64,000 nt of DNA, taken from NCBI RefSeq assembly GCF_006376685.1, contig NZ_VEWL01000011.1, forward strand, positions 62,001-126,000, in the 5' to 3' direction. Below are positions 27,753-36,212 of the stretch, piece by piece; within the stretch, counting starts at the first letter, position 1, and every line of letters begins with the position of its first letter. Both the position numbers and the translations under genes were made by a program. Under the pieces are notes generated by a model, which searched no databases, was not told where the DNA came from, and saw nothing but the letters and a program-made list of their open reading frames with translations. The DNA is from Ochrobactrum teleogrylli. Its GTDB lineage: Bacteria > Pseudomonadota > Alphaproteobacteria > Rhizobiales > Rhizobiaceae.

Positions 27753-28414
27753 GAGCGCCCCAGGAAGGAAATGCGGCGATAGAGCATGTCGACGCCTCGG
27801 GTGAGCGGGAAGATGATGATGAAGTAGAGGATCATGACGGTGGTGTAGGCCTCGACAGGCGCATATTTCTGCCCGGCAATAGCTTCGGCGCGGCGCATGA
27901 GTTCCGGCACGGCGATCACGGTGGCAATAGCCGTGTCCTTGACCGCGAGCGACAGCAGCGAGCCGAAGGATGGCAGCATGCGCACGAAAGCCTGCGGCAG
28001 CACGATCTTGCGCAGGACCTGTGCCTGCGACATGCCGAGCGCCAGACCGGCGCGAACCTGACCGGGGCGCACGGACTGAATGCCAGCGCGCATCACCTCG
28101 GCAACGTAAGCGGCGAGATGCAGCGACAGCGAGAACAGCGCCGACCAGAATGGCGGCAGATTGATCCCCGTTGCGATTGGCAGCGCGAAATAAACCCAGA
28201 CAAGAACCACCAGAACCGGAATGGCGCGCATGGTATCGATATAGAAGATCGTGATGCCGCTCAGCCAGTTGGGACCATAAAGGCGGGCGACGGTGAGCAG
28301 CAGCCCCAGAAAAAAGCTCAACGCGCTCACACTGGCGGCCAGCAGAAGCGTCACCACCAAGCCGCTGAGCAGGAACTGCCAGCTATCAAAAATAGCGCTG
28401 AAATTGAATTCCAT
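27749..28414 (-). CDS. Polar amino acid-type ABC transporter permease
   Basis: 221-residue permease, partner of the one encoded just downstream. The docking loop is [20 protein letters not shown] and IDTMRAIPVLVVLVWVYFALP is the conserved segment. A GC-only stem-loop separates it from the binding-protein gene transcribed before it. Confidence 0.92.
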   Translation of the reverse strand: MEFNFSAIFDSWQFLLSGLVVTLLLAASVSALSFFLGLLLTVARLYGPNWLSGITIFYIDTMRAIPVLVVLVWVYFALPIATGINLPPFWSALFSLSLHLAAYVAEVMRAGIQSVRPGQVRAGLALGMSQAQVLRKIVLPQAFVRMLPSFGSLLSLAVKDTAIATVIAVPELMRRAEAIAGQKYAPVEAYTTVMILYFIIIFPLTRGVDMLYRRISFLGRS

Positions 28415-28470
28415 GTGTCAATATCCAGAGATCCGGGACCCTGAAAGTTCTGCCTGAACAGAACATGATC

Positions 28471-28496
28471 TGCGCGCGCCGGATTCAGCGCGCGCA
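28471..28496 (-). promoter_or_regulatory. Stem-loop between binding-protein and permease genes
   Basis: TGCGCGCGC (28471-28479) pairs perfectly with GCGCGCGCA (28488-28496) around an 8-nt loop. In the direction of transcription it starts 13 bp after the binding-protein stop. There is no T-run, so it probably protects the upstream message or causes partial termination. Confidence 0.65.
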
Positions 28497-28509
28497 AAGT
28501 CCATATGGC

Positions 28510-29343
28510 TTACATTTTGGAGACTTCGGCTTCTTCTTCCTTGAGAAGTTCTGGAAGCATTGGCTCAGCCACGGCTTTCAGCCATGCGAGATATTCAGGC
28601 TGGTTCTTATCGATAGCCAGACCAATCTCGTTGACGGCCTCAGTGCTGTCCTGACAGTTATTTTCACGCGGCAACGCTTCTAGGCCCTTCACATTGCGGC
28701 TGAGGGCCACGAAGGGAATGCGATTGATCGGCGCCACGTCTGCGCGCCCCGCCATGATTTCTTCCATCGGAGCCGCCGTTCCAGCGCTCGTCACACCGCG
28801 CAGCGTGGCCTTGGGGAAACGTTCCTTGACCCAGTTTTCCTCGCCGCCACCCGTGAAATAGGCAATGGTCACTTCCGGCTTGTCGAAATCGTCAACCGAC
28901 TTGGCACCCGAAACCTTGGGGTTGGACGCCTTTCCGAACACGCACAAAGCCGTGCGCGAATAGGTGACGAAATCAACAACTTCCTGCCGCTGCTTGGTCA
29001 TGGAGAGTGGCGAAATCGTCATATCCACCTGATTGGCGGCCAGAACGGGCACTTTGGTTTCGTGGGAAACGAGAACCGGAACCAGTTTGACGCCAAGCTT
29101 TTCGGCATAGGTCTGCGCAAGCGTCCAGGCCGGTCCGCGCCATGGCTGGCCGGAACCGGTGGTATCTTCCACAAGCCATGGCGGATTGGCCAGAACACCG
29201 GCACGCAATTCACCCGACTTCTTGATGGCGTCGATACGCGCACTCTTACCGGGTGCTGGAACTTCCTGCGCCTGCGCCATGCCAGGCAGAGACACCATAT
29301 TCATAGCTGTGGCGGCCACAACTGCCCATAGCAACTTTTTCAT
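28510..29343 (-). CDS. ABC transporter periplasmic binding protein, family 3
   Basis: 277 residues from the ATG at 29343, which has GGAGGAG upstream; an open frame further 5' has no such site. The signal peptide (MKKLLWAVVAATAMNMVS) ends near AQA. The body (GELRAGVLANPPWLVED, and VDMTISPLSMTKQRQEVVDF) is that of polar amino acid binding proteins. Context (uxuAB and GntR) suggests it may bind a hexuronate-related acid instead of an amino acid. Confidence 0.9.
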   Translation of the reverse strand: MKKLLWAVVAATAMNMVSLPGMAQAQEVPAPGKSARIDAIKKSGELRAGVLANPPWLVEDTTGSGQPWRGPAWTLAQTYAEKLGVKLVPVLVSHETKVPVLAANQVDMTISPLSMTKQRQEVVDFVTYSRTALCVFGKASNPKVSGAKSVDDFDKPEVTIAYFTGGGEENWVKERFPKATLRGVTSAGTAAPMEEIMAGRADVAPINRIPFVALSRNVKGLEALPRENNCQDSTEAVNEIGLAIDKNQPEYLAWLKAVAEPMLPELLKEEEAEVSKM

Positions 29344-29392
29344 TGAAATCACTCCTCCCAGACAACGGCCAGCACTCCCTCCGACCTGATAT

Positions 29393-29424
29393 ATTCTAGT
29401 ATACAAGTTGCGATACACTTGCAA
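29393..29424 (-). promoter_or_regulatory. Promoter and operator region of the uxu-linked ABC operon
   Basis: On the minus strand TTGCAA (29424-29419) and TATACT (29403-29398) can serve as -35 and -10 boxes, with a short 15-bp spacer. ATACTAGAAT (29402-29393) overlaps the -10 box and matches ATACTAGTAT in 9 of 10 bases, which suits repression by the local GntR protein. A 5-8-5 inverted repeat CAAGT/ACTTG (29404-29421) fills the spacer. Confidence 0.4.
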
Positions 29425-29605
29425 GGACTACGTGAAAATATGTCTGAGCCCTTGCCGAGGCTCGTCGCAGTTTTTTGATTAGATGTTGGAAAAGCTGGTT
29501 ATTGGCAGTCCGGCGAGGAGGCTGCAGAACTCAATTGTCATGACCACGATAAGAAACTGAGCAGACGTTTGTGGCGTGCGATAGCCGTCGCATTTCGACA
29601 CCAAA

Positions 29606-29637
29606 CGCGTGGAACGCCTCTAACCGCGTTCCACGCG
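29606..29637 (-). terminator. Terminator of the sulfone operon
   Basis: CGCGTGGAACGC (29606-29617) pairs perfectly with GCGTTCCACGCG (29626-29637) around an 8-nt loop; on the minus strand it is followed by TTTGGT. It lies 13 bp after the sfnB stop. Long, GC-rich and well placed, though the T-run is short. Confidence 0.7.
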
Positions 29638-29650
29638 TCGGGCTAAATTA

Positions 29651-30898
29651 TCAACTCCAGGCGTGAAGCGGCGGCTTTTCGTCGTTCAGGAAATAATTGC
29701 CAAGTATAGCATATTTCCACCGCACCGGATCATGCAGCGTATGCGTCCGGGCATTGCGCCAATGGCGGTCGAGCTGATGTTCGGCGAGCGTCGAGCGCGT
29801 ACCCGCAAGTTCGAACAGTTTGTTGGTCGCAGCGATCGCGATTTCCGTCGACAATATTTTCGCCTCAGCCGTCACAATCTGCGCTTCTGCTACGGTCTCT
29901 GCGTTGGGGTTCTCAATGGCGCGATCGATGGCATAACCCGCCTTTTCGAGCAGCGCCTGAGCCGCATGAAGGCGAAGCGTGAGATCGCCGATAGCGTGGA
30001 TCGTATAAGGATCGTCCGAAGCGCGTTCGAGACCGCTATCCACCCATGCACGGCTTTTGGTCCGCACGAAAGAGATCGTTTCGGCGATAGCCGCACTGGC
30101 GATACCCGTATCCACGGCGACCTGAATGATCTGGAAAATGGCCCCATCGGCAGTCGGCACTTCATAACCCTTATAACCCGGCACCAGATGGGTTTTCGGG
30201 ACCTTCACATCATTGAGGATGACGGTGCCCGACAGGGTTGTGCGCTGGCCGAAGGATGACCAATCGTCGATAACGGTCAGACCCGGAGCATCCCGCTCGG
30301 CAATTGCATACCAGGCTCGGCCCTGTTCATCGAGCGCGACGATTGGCACCAGATGCGCCAACAAAGCACCAGACGAATAGAACTTCTGTCCATTGACCAC
30401 GACATGATCCCCGGCATCGACGAATTTCGTCTCAAAATCGGCGGCACGCTTGGACCCAAATTCGGAAAATGCATTGCCGAAACGCGTGCCGCGCAAGGCT
30501 TCGCCAAAGAGCAGTTTTTGCTGCGCCTCGTCCGAGACCGTGCGGATGGCAGCCACTACACCGAGATGGTTCTGCGCAATCTGACCGATGGACGAATCCG
30601 CAGCCGAGACGATCTCGATCACCCGGGCGAGCGTAGCATAGGAAACCTCCGGTCCGCCGAATTTCTTCGGCACATTGATCGACCACAGGCCGCTTTGCGA
30701 AAAGGAATCCAGTTCCTTGACCGGCCAGATACGGTCGCGGTCGCGGATGGCTGCACCCGGAGCGATTTCTGCCGCCAGCTTCTTCGCAATCTCGATGGCC
30801 TCCGCATCGCTTTTAATGACATAGGCGGGTTTGCCCGGTCGTGGTACAGCGGGCACGCCCTGGCTCACGTCCTTCGTATTCACATTGGAAATGGTCAT
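29651..30898 (-). CDS. sfnB: SfnB-type acyl-CoA dehydrogenase-fold flavoprotein, sulfur acquisition
   Basis: 415-residue FMN/FAD monooxygenase-like protein of the acyl-CoA dehydrogenase fold. SIGQIAQNHLGVVAAIR, RFGNAFSEFGSK and VIDDWSSFGQRTTLSGTV are characteristic of the SfnB family, found with dimethylsulfone/sulfonate use under sulfate starvation. DPYTIHAIGDLTLRLHAAQALLEKA forms the C-terminal helical domain. It is the last gene of the leftward sfn/ABC operon, 27 bp after the Liv-type ATPase, and is followed by a strong terminator. Its exact reaction is not settled in the family. Confidence 0.88.
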   Translation of the reverse strand: MTISNVNTKDVSQGVPAVPRPGKPAYVIKSDAEAIEIAKKLAAEIAPGAAIRDRDRIWPVKELDSFSQSGLWSINVPKKFGGPEVSYATLARVIEIVSAADSSIGQIAQNHLGVVAAIRTVSDEAQQKLLFGEALRGTRFGNAFSEFGSKRAADFETKFVDAGDHVVVNGQKFYSSGALLAHLVPIVALDEQGRAWYAIAERDAPGLTVIDDWSSFGQRTTLSGTVILNDVKVPKTHLVPGYKGYEVPTADGAIFQIIQVAVDTGIASAAIAETISFVRTKSRAWVDSGLERASDDPYTIHAIGDLTLRLHAAQALLEKAGYAIDRAIENPNAETVAEAQIVTAEAKILSTEIAIAATNKLFELAGTRSTLAEHQLDRHWRNARTHTLHDPVRWKYAILGNYFLNDEKPPLHAWS

Positions 30899-30925
30899 CG
30901 CATGTCTCCTCGTTTTCGTTGAATT

Positions 30926-31735
30926 TCAATGGGCGAGCGCCACAGAACCCGAGACCGGTTTCTGTCCGAGATAAAAAGCCTTCACGTCGTCACGCGCTTT
31001 GAGATCGCCGGCACTGCCGGAGAGTACGCTGACACCGTTTTCAAGAATGACGGCCTTGTCGGCGTGGGTAAGCGCCACCGCCGAATTCTGTTCTGCGACA
31101 AGAATGGAAAGCCCGTCTTCGCGATTAAGCTTGCGCAATGTGCGGAAAATATCCTGTACGACAAGCGGCGCCAGCCCCATCGACGGCTCGTCGAGCACCA
31201 GCAATCGGGGGCGTGACATCAAGGCGCGTCCGATGGCAGTCATCTGCTGTTCCCCGCCGGAAGTGAGACCGGAAAGCGCCCGGCGCTTATCACGCAGCCG
31301 TGGAAAATAGGTATAGACTCGCTCAAGGTCCGTCGCGATTTCAGACCGCGAACCGCTGCGTCCGAGCCCGCCCGTGACGAGGTTGTCCTCGACGCTCAAG
31401 CTTTTGAAGCAATGGCGTCCTTCGAGCACCGGCACCAGACCGAGCCGTACGAGGCCGGCCGGCGTTTCGCGGGTGACATCCCGCCCCTCGAAGAAAATGC
31501 GCCCCGCATTGATCTGCCCACGTTCTGCGGGTAGCAGGTTAGAGATGGCTTTCAATGTGGTCGTCTTGCCTGCGCCGTTGGCGCCGAGAATGGCGAGGAT
31601 TTCCCCCCGATCTATAGAAAGATCGACCCCATGCAGCGCCGTGATGGAATGATTATAGGTCGCGTGGAGGCCCTCAACGGACAGAAGCCCGTTTTCTCCC
31701 GAGTTTGCTTTGAGTCTGTGGGTTTCCAATGTCAT
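30926..31735 (-). CDS. Liv-type ABC transporter ATP-binding protein (LivF-like)
   Basis: 269 residues. Walker A is GANGAGKTTT, the signature is reduced to LTSGGEQQMTAIGRA and Walker B is LLVLDEPSMGLAP, all as in LivF. The N-terminal 17 residues before VEGLHATYNH are an extra tail. Like the other four transporter genes here it is flanked by sulfone enzymes, so branched-chain amino acids are probably not the cargo. Confidence 0.9.
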   Translation of the reverse strand: MTLETHRLKANSGENGLLSVEGLHATYNHSITALHGVDLSIDRGEILAILGANGAGKTTTLKAISNLLPAERGQINAGRIFFEGRDVTRETPAGLVRLGLVPVLEGRHCFKSLSVEDNLVTGGLGRSGSRSEIATDLERVYTYFPRLRDKRRALSGLTSGGEQQMTAIGRALMSRPRLLVLDEPSMGLAPLVVQDIFRTLRKLNREDGLSILVAEQNSAVALTHADKAVILENGVSVLSGSAGDLKARDDVKAFYLGQKPVSGSVALAH

Positions 31736-31778
31736 GCCAAACTCCTCTGGCGGGCCAACCCCGCATAGCCGTCACTGG

Positions 31779-31802
31779 GCGGGCGACATCGTTGCCGCCC
31801 GC
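31779..31802 (-). promoter_or_regulatory. Stem-loop between Liv-type binding-protein and ATPase genes
   Basis: GCGGGCG (31779-31785) pairs with CGCCCGC (31796-31802) around a 10-nt loop, extendable by a G-U and a G-C pair. It lies 13 bp after the binding-protein stop and 43 bp before the LivF-like start. Same position as the stem-loops of the other ABC operons in the window. Confidence 0.6.
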
Positions 31803-31815
31803 TCCACCCATGGCC

Positions 31816-33150
31816 TCAGTTGGTCGCAACATCCGCATCGGCAGCAGTGCGAAGCTTGATGCCTTTTTCTTTCGCATAGGCTTCCGAAGACTTCTCGATG
31901 ATCGGGCGTAGCAAGGCCCAGTCAGGCGCGATCCAATCAGAAACGACATTCCACTTCTTGCCGTCCCACTGCTGGAAGGTTACGTAGCCGTTACCCTCGT
32001 GGTTATCCCAAGTGACATTGATGGAGTGAAACAGGTCTTTAGCACCCAAAGCTTCGACGCGCGCTGGATCGAGTTGCAGATGTTCGAAACCCCAGCGTAC
32101 TTCATCGCCCGTCAAGGTTCTCTTTCCGAATTTCTCCTGCGCAATGCGTATAGCTTCGACGTTCAGGATGCCATTGACAATGCCAAGATTGTGGTAGACG
32201 GAACCGATACGGTTCTTGTCTTCCAGATTACCCTTACCCGCATCATAGACGGTCTTGACGATTTCCTTGACCACTGGGTAGTCGGCGCCCGATGCCTGTG
32301 TGGTGATGGCGGTATAACCCTTGGCCGCATCGCCTGCAGGAATGACGTCTTCTTCCGAGTTGGACCACACATTGCCGATGATGCGATCGACCGGAAAACC
32401 TGTTTTCGCTGCTGTTTTCAGAGCCACGGGATTCATCACACCCCAGCCGCGCAGCACGACATAATCCGGCTTGGCGCGGCGGATCGTAAGCCATTGTGAT
32501 TGCTGCTCGTTACCCGGATGAGGAACCTCGATTTGCTGCAACTCGAAACCATATTTCTCCGCAAGCAGTTCATAAATCGGGATGGTTTCCTTGCCATAAG
32601 GCGAGCCGTGGTAGAGTACCACAATCTTTTTACCTTTGAGTCTATCAAGACCACCTTCCTTGGAGGCGATGTAGTTCACGATACCGGACGTTTCAGAATA
32701 GGGATTGAGCAATAGTGGAAAGACATAAGGGAACACACGTCCATTGGTGGAATCCGTGCGCCCGTGATTAATGGTGATCAACGGTACATTGTCCTGCGTG
32801 ATACGGTCGATCATCGCATAGGCGATACCCACGGAAAGCGGGTTCCACGCGGCAATGCCGGGATTGCTTTTCAGACGCTCATAGGCTTCCACACCACGTT
32901 CAACCTCATATTGCGTTTCGGCTTCCGACCACGTCAGCTTGACCCCATTGACTCCACCATCGCGGGTGTTGATCAAATTGAGGTAATCGATGAAACCACC
33001 AAAGAAGCCAGTACCACCCGCAGCGTAAGGGCCGACGCGATAGCTTTGAAGCGGGAAATACTGCTCGTCTGCCTGCGCCGGAAGCGCAAAAGAGGCAAGG
33101 CCGATACCAGCGGCGAGAGCCGCGATTTTGATTTTCGTGTATAGGGTCAT
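31816..33150 (-). CDS. Liv-type ABC transporter periplasmic binding protein
   Basis: 444 residues from the ATG at 33150 (GGAG 11 bases upstream; a GTG at 33162 is possible but has the GGAG directly against it). The signal peptide ends near PAQA. At about 420 mature residues it is clearly longer than LivK (about 345), and its ligand-pocket segments (SYRVGPYAAGGTGFFGGFID, HGRTDSTNGRVFPYVFPLLL) belong to a separate branch of type I binding proteins. Embedded between sfn genes, it probably binds a sulfone, sulfonate or other organosulfur compound. Confidence 0.88.
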   Translation of the reverse strand: MTLYTKIKIAALAAGIGLASFALPAQADEQYFPLQSYRVGPYAAGGTGFFGGFIDYLNLINTRDGGVNGVKLTWSEAETQYEVERGVEAYERLKSNPGIAAWNPLSVGIAYAMIDRITQDNVPLITINHGRTDSTNGRVFPYVFPLLLNPYSETSGIVNYIASKEGGLDRLKGKKIVVLYHGSPYGKETIPIYELLAEKYGFELQQIEVPHPGNEQQSQWLTIRRAKPDYVVLRGWGVMNPVALKTAAKTGFPVDRIIGNVWSNSEEDVIPAGDAAKGYTAITTQASGADYPVVKEIVKTVYDAGKGNLEDKNRIGSVYHNLGIVNGILNVEAIRIAQEKFGKRTLTGDEVRWGFEHLQLDPARVEALGAKDLFHSINVTWDNHEGNGYVTFQQWDGKKWNVVSDWIAPDWALLRPIIEKSSEAYAKEKGIKLRTAADADVATN

Positions 33151-33248
33151 TTCTGGACGCACTCCATCTATCGGGTGAGATAATCACCACCCGGTTTCGT
33201 TCAGGATTTATGGACTTTGTTGGAAGCTTTGTGAGGCGCTTCCGGATA

Positions 33249-34289
33249 TCACGACCGTCGGACAACTGCCGTAAAGTTCGCTTTCAGTCGGTCCCAGAGC
33301 GACACAAGCCCGTCGGGCTCAAGGACCAGAAACAGGATGATGAAGACGCCGACGACAATGCGCTGCGTCATATCCAGCACGCCGGAATCGAACACGTCGC
33401 CGAGCAACAGTCCCCCAACCCTCGACAAGATCAGCGGGAAAACGACGATCAGTGCTGCGCCAAAAAAGGCGCCACGTATCGATGCGAGGCCACCAATGAT
33501 GATGATGAACAATATCTGGAACGAGCGGTCGAGATTGAAACCCGCCGGTTCCACCGTGCGCAGATAGGCAAAGGCCCATAGCACACCCGCCACCCCGATG
33601 ATGAAAGAGGAAGCCGCAAAGGCAAGCAGCTTGGTCCGCAACACCGGCACACCGATGATCCGCGCTGCCGTTTCATTGTCGCGCACGGCAATGAAATTCC
33701 GTCCGGTCTGCGACGACACCAGGCGATAGGCGAGGAACGTGACCGCCACCACAATTGTCAGTGCGAAGAGATAGCGTCCGACTGGCCCCTCAAAGGCAAT
33801 CCCCCCGATGGACAACGCCGGAGCATCGATGACGCCGGAGGCGGAATTGTTAGAAAACCATCCGAACTTGGTCAGCGCCCATTGCACGAAGAACTGAGCT
33901 GCGAGTGTAGAAACGGCGAGGTAGAAACCGCGCAAGCGCAGGCTCGGTAAGCCGAAGACAACGCCAATCGCCGCCGCCGCTAGTCCCGCAAAAACGAGGG
34001 AAACCAGCAGCGGCAATCCATCCATGCGCAGATTGAAATTATAGGCCGCGAAAGCGCCCACTGCCATGAATGCCGCCGAGCCAAGTGAAACCTGCCCCGC
34101 ATAGCCGGTCAGAAGGTTGAGCCCAACACCGGCGAGGCTCAAGGCCAGAAACGGCAGGAGAATGGCCTCAAAAAGATAGCTCGTGCCGATAAAAGGTATG
34201 ATGAGATAGGCAACCACCAGCACCGCAAGCGGAGCGGCGTAACGCGGCGATGCAACAGGACTGGAGGAACTGGCTGCTATAATGGCCAT
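33249..34289 (-). CDS. Liv-type ABC transporter permease (LivM-like)
   Basis: 346-residue permease with about nine to ten helices. LLTGYAGQVSLGSAAFMAVGA is the LivM signature and AVRDNETAARIIGVPVLRTK the cytoplasmic ATPase-docking loop. It starts 2 bp after the LivH-like stop. No regulatory element seen in the 98-bp gap before the binding-protein gene. Confidence 0.92.
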   Translation of the reverse strand: MAIIAASSSSPVASPRYAAPLAVLVVAYLIIPFIGTSYLFEAILLPFLALSLAGVGLNLLTGYAGQVSLGSAAFMAVGAFAAYNFNLRMDGLPLLVSLVFAGLAAAAIGVVFGLPSLRLRGFYLAVSTLAAQFFVQWALTKFGWFSNNSASGVIDAPALSIGGIAFEGPVGRYLFALTIVVAVTFLAYRLVSSQTGRNFIAVRDNETAARIIGVPVLRTKLLAFAASSFIIGVAGVLWAFAYLRTVEPAGFNLDRSFQILFIIIIGGLASIRGAFFGAALIVVFPLILSRVGGLLLGDVFDSGVLDMTQRIVVGVFIILFLVLEPDGLVSLWDRLKANFTAVVRRS

Positions 34290-34291
34290 GG

Positions 34292-35188
34292 TCAGACCCT
34301 TTCCACAAGCTTCTGACCAAACAGACCTGAAGGGCGAATGAGAAGGAAGGCAAGTGCCACCACATAGGCAAACCAGCTCTCAATGCCGCCACCGAAATAT
34401 TCTCCGATATAAACCTCCGCTAGCTTCTCTGACGCTCCCACCAGCAATCCGCCGACAATCGCACCAAGAATGGAATCGAAGCCGCCGAGTACCAGAACCG
34501 GTAAAGCCTTCAGCACGACCAGTGACAGCGAGAATTGCACGCCAAGGCGCGCGCCCCACAACAGGCCTGCGACCAGCGCGACCAGACCGGCAGCGGCCCA
34601 GACACTGGCCCATATCCACGGCAGTTTGAGTCCGATAGCCAGGGCTGCGAACTGGTCGTCAGCGACAGCACGGAAGCCGAGGCCGATCCGCGTATAGCGG
34701 AAGAATGCTGACAGTAGCGCTACCATGCCAGCCGCAACAACGGCGGCAAAAATATCGAACTGGCTGATGAAAATGCCTCCAACATCGAAGGGCACATCTT
34801 CGATCCCGAGGTCAAGAGCATGTACCTGTGTGCCCCATAGGAGCTGGGCCGCGCCCTCAATGATGTAGGACAGGCCGAGTGTCGCCATAAAGAGCGTGAT
34901 CGGCGGCTTGTTGGTAAGAGGCCGCAGTACACTGCGTTCAATGGCGATACCGATGATCACCATGGCGGCAAACGTAACGACAAAGGCTGCCCAGAACGGC
35001 ACGCCCCGTTCCGTGAGACTGACGAAAGTCAGCGCCGCGAAAAGCAGCAACGCCCCTTGCGAGAAATTCAGCACACCGGACGTTTTATAAATCAACACAA
35101 ACCCGATCGCGACAAGGGAATACATGACGCCGGACAACAGCCCGCCAATCAGCACTTCCGTGAAGAACATCCAATCAAAATCAGCCAT
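34292..35188 (-). CDS. Liv-type ABC transporter permease (LivH-like)
   Basis: 298-residue permease with about eight helices. GGLLSGVMYSLVAIGFVLIYK and VLNFSQGALLLFAALTFV are the LivH N-terminal signature, and FRAVADDQFAALAIGLKLP the docking loop. One-base overlap with the LivG-like stop indicates coupling. Confidence 0.92.
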   Translation of the reverse strand: MADFDWMFFTEVLIGGLLSGVMYSLVAIGFVLIYKTSGVLNFSQGALLLFAALTFVSLTERGVPFWAAFVVTFAAMVIIGIAIERSVLRPLTNKPPITLFMATLGLSYIIEGAAQLLWGTQVHALDLGIEDVPFDVGGIFISQFDIFAAVVAAGMVALLSAFFRYTRIGLGFRAVADDQFAALAIGLKLPWIWASVWAAAGLVALVAGLLWGARLGVQFSLSLVVLKALPVLVLGGFDSILGAIVGGLLVGASEKLAEVYIGEYFGGGIESWFAYVVALAFLLIRPSGLFGQKLVERV

Positions 35189-36072
35189 CAGATGCCCTCC
35201 CCATCTTCATTTTCCGGCGCCACGCCAAGATATGCATCAATGACATGCTGATCGGATGCGATCTCCGGCGGCGTGCCATCGGCAATCTTGCGCCCGTAAT
35301 CGAACACTGCAATGCGGTCGGAGAGGCCCATCACCACGCCGATGTCATGCTCGATCAGCACGACGGTAATGTCATATTCGTCCCGCGCCAGGCGGATGTA
35401 ATCGGCAAGCTCGTTCTTTTCGGTGGCGGTCATACCGGCCATCGGCTCATCAAGAAGCAGGATACGCGGCGCGGCGGTCAATGCACGGGCAAGTTCAACC
35501 CGCTTTTGCAGACCATAGGGCAAAGTGCCTGCCAGCCGGTCGGCATAGGACGACAGATGCAGAAAATCGATGACGCGACTTGCCCGTTCGCAGGCATCCG
35601 CCTGCGCGCGGCGAGCCTGTGGCAACCCCACGATCTGGCTCAGAAAATTCGAACGATTGGCAAAGGCGCGTCCCGACGCGACATTGTCGAGAACACTCAG
35701 GCCCTTGAACAAAGCGAGGTTTTGAAAGGTACGCGCAACGCCAAGATGCGCCAGCTTCTGGATCGGCACCGGATCATAGCTCTTACCACCAATGGCGATC
35801 TGCCCACGACTGGGCCGGTAGACGCCTGAAATGACATTGATGAGTGAACTTTTTCCGGCACCGTTCGGTCCGATGATCGCACGAATTTCTCCCTGTCGGA
35901 CCTTGAGGTCAACATCCTGCAAGGCAACAACGCCCCCGAACGACAGGCCGATGCCGCGCAGCTCCAGTGCAAGATCGCGTCGCAGCGATGTGGGGGCAGC
36001 TTCAGCCGCCGCCCGCGTTTCTGCGCTCGCTTCCGCATCAGTATCTGCAATCAGGAAATGCAATGCCGACAT
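35188..36072 (-). CDS. Liv-type ABC transporter ATP-binding protein (LivG-like)
   Basis: 294 residues. Walker A is GPNGAGKSSLIN, followed by FQNLALFKGLSVLDNV. The signature region is LPYGLQKRVELARAL and Walker B is LLLDEPMAGM. An N-terminal tail of about 35 residues, rich in Ala and Glu, precedes the first strand and is longer than in usual LivG. First of the transporter genes, 140 bp after sfnG. Confidence 0.91.
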   Translation of the reverse strand: MSALHFLIADTDAEASAETRAAAEAAPTSLRRDLALELRGIGLSFGGVVALQDVDLKVRQGEIRAIIGPNGAGKSSLINVISGVYRPSRGQIAIGGKSYDPVPIQKLAHLGVARTFQNLALFKGLSVLDNVASGRAFANRSNFLSQIVGLPQARRAQADACERASRVIDFLHLSSYADRLAGTLPYGLQKRVELARALTAAPRILLLDEPMAGMTATEKNELADYIRLARDEYDITVVLIEHDIGVVMGLSDRIAVFDYGRKIADGTPPEIASDQHVIDAYLGVAPENEDGEGI

Positions 36073-36212
36073 TGTGCGTTCCGTGTTTTACTCGAATTCA
36101 ATCAGGGCATTCTGGCGGATAAACGGACGTAACCGTCCGTTCGCGAACACGATTGCGTCCGCGTTAAGCTGGAGCGACGGCGATAACCGTCGCTTCCATC
36201 ATTCGGTTTGGT

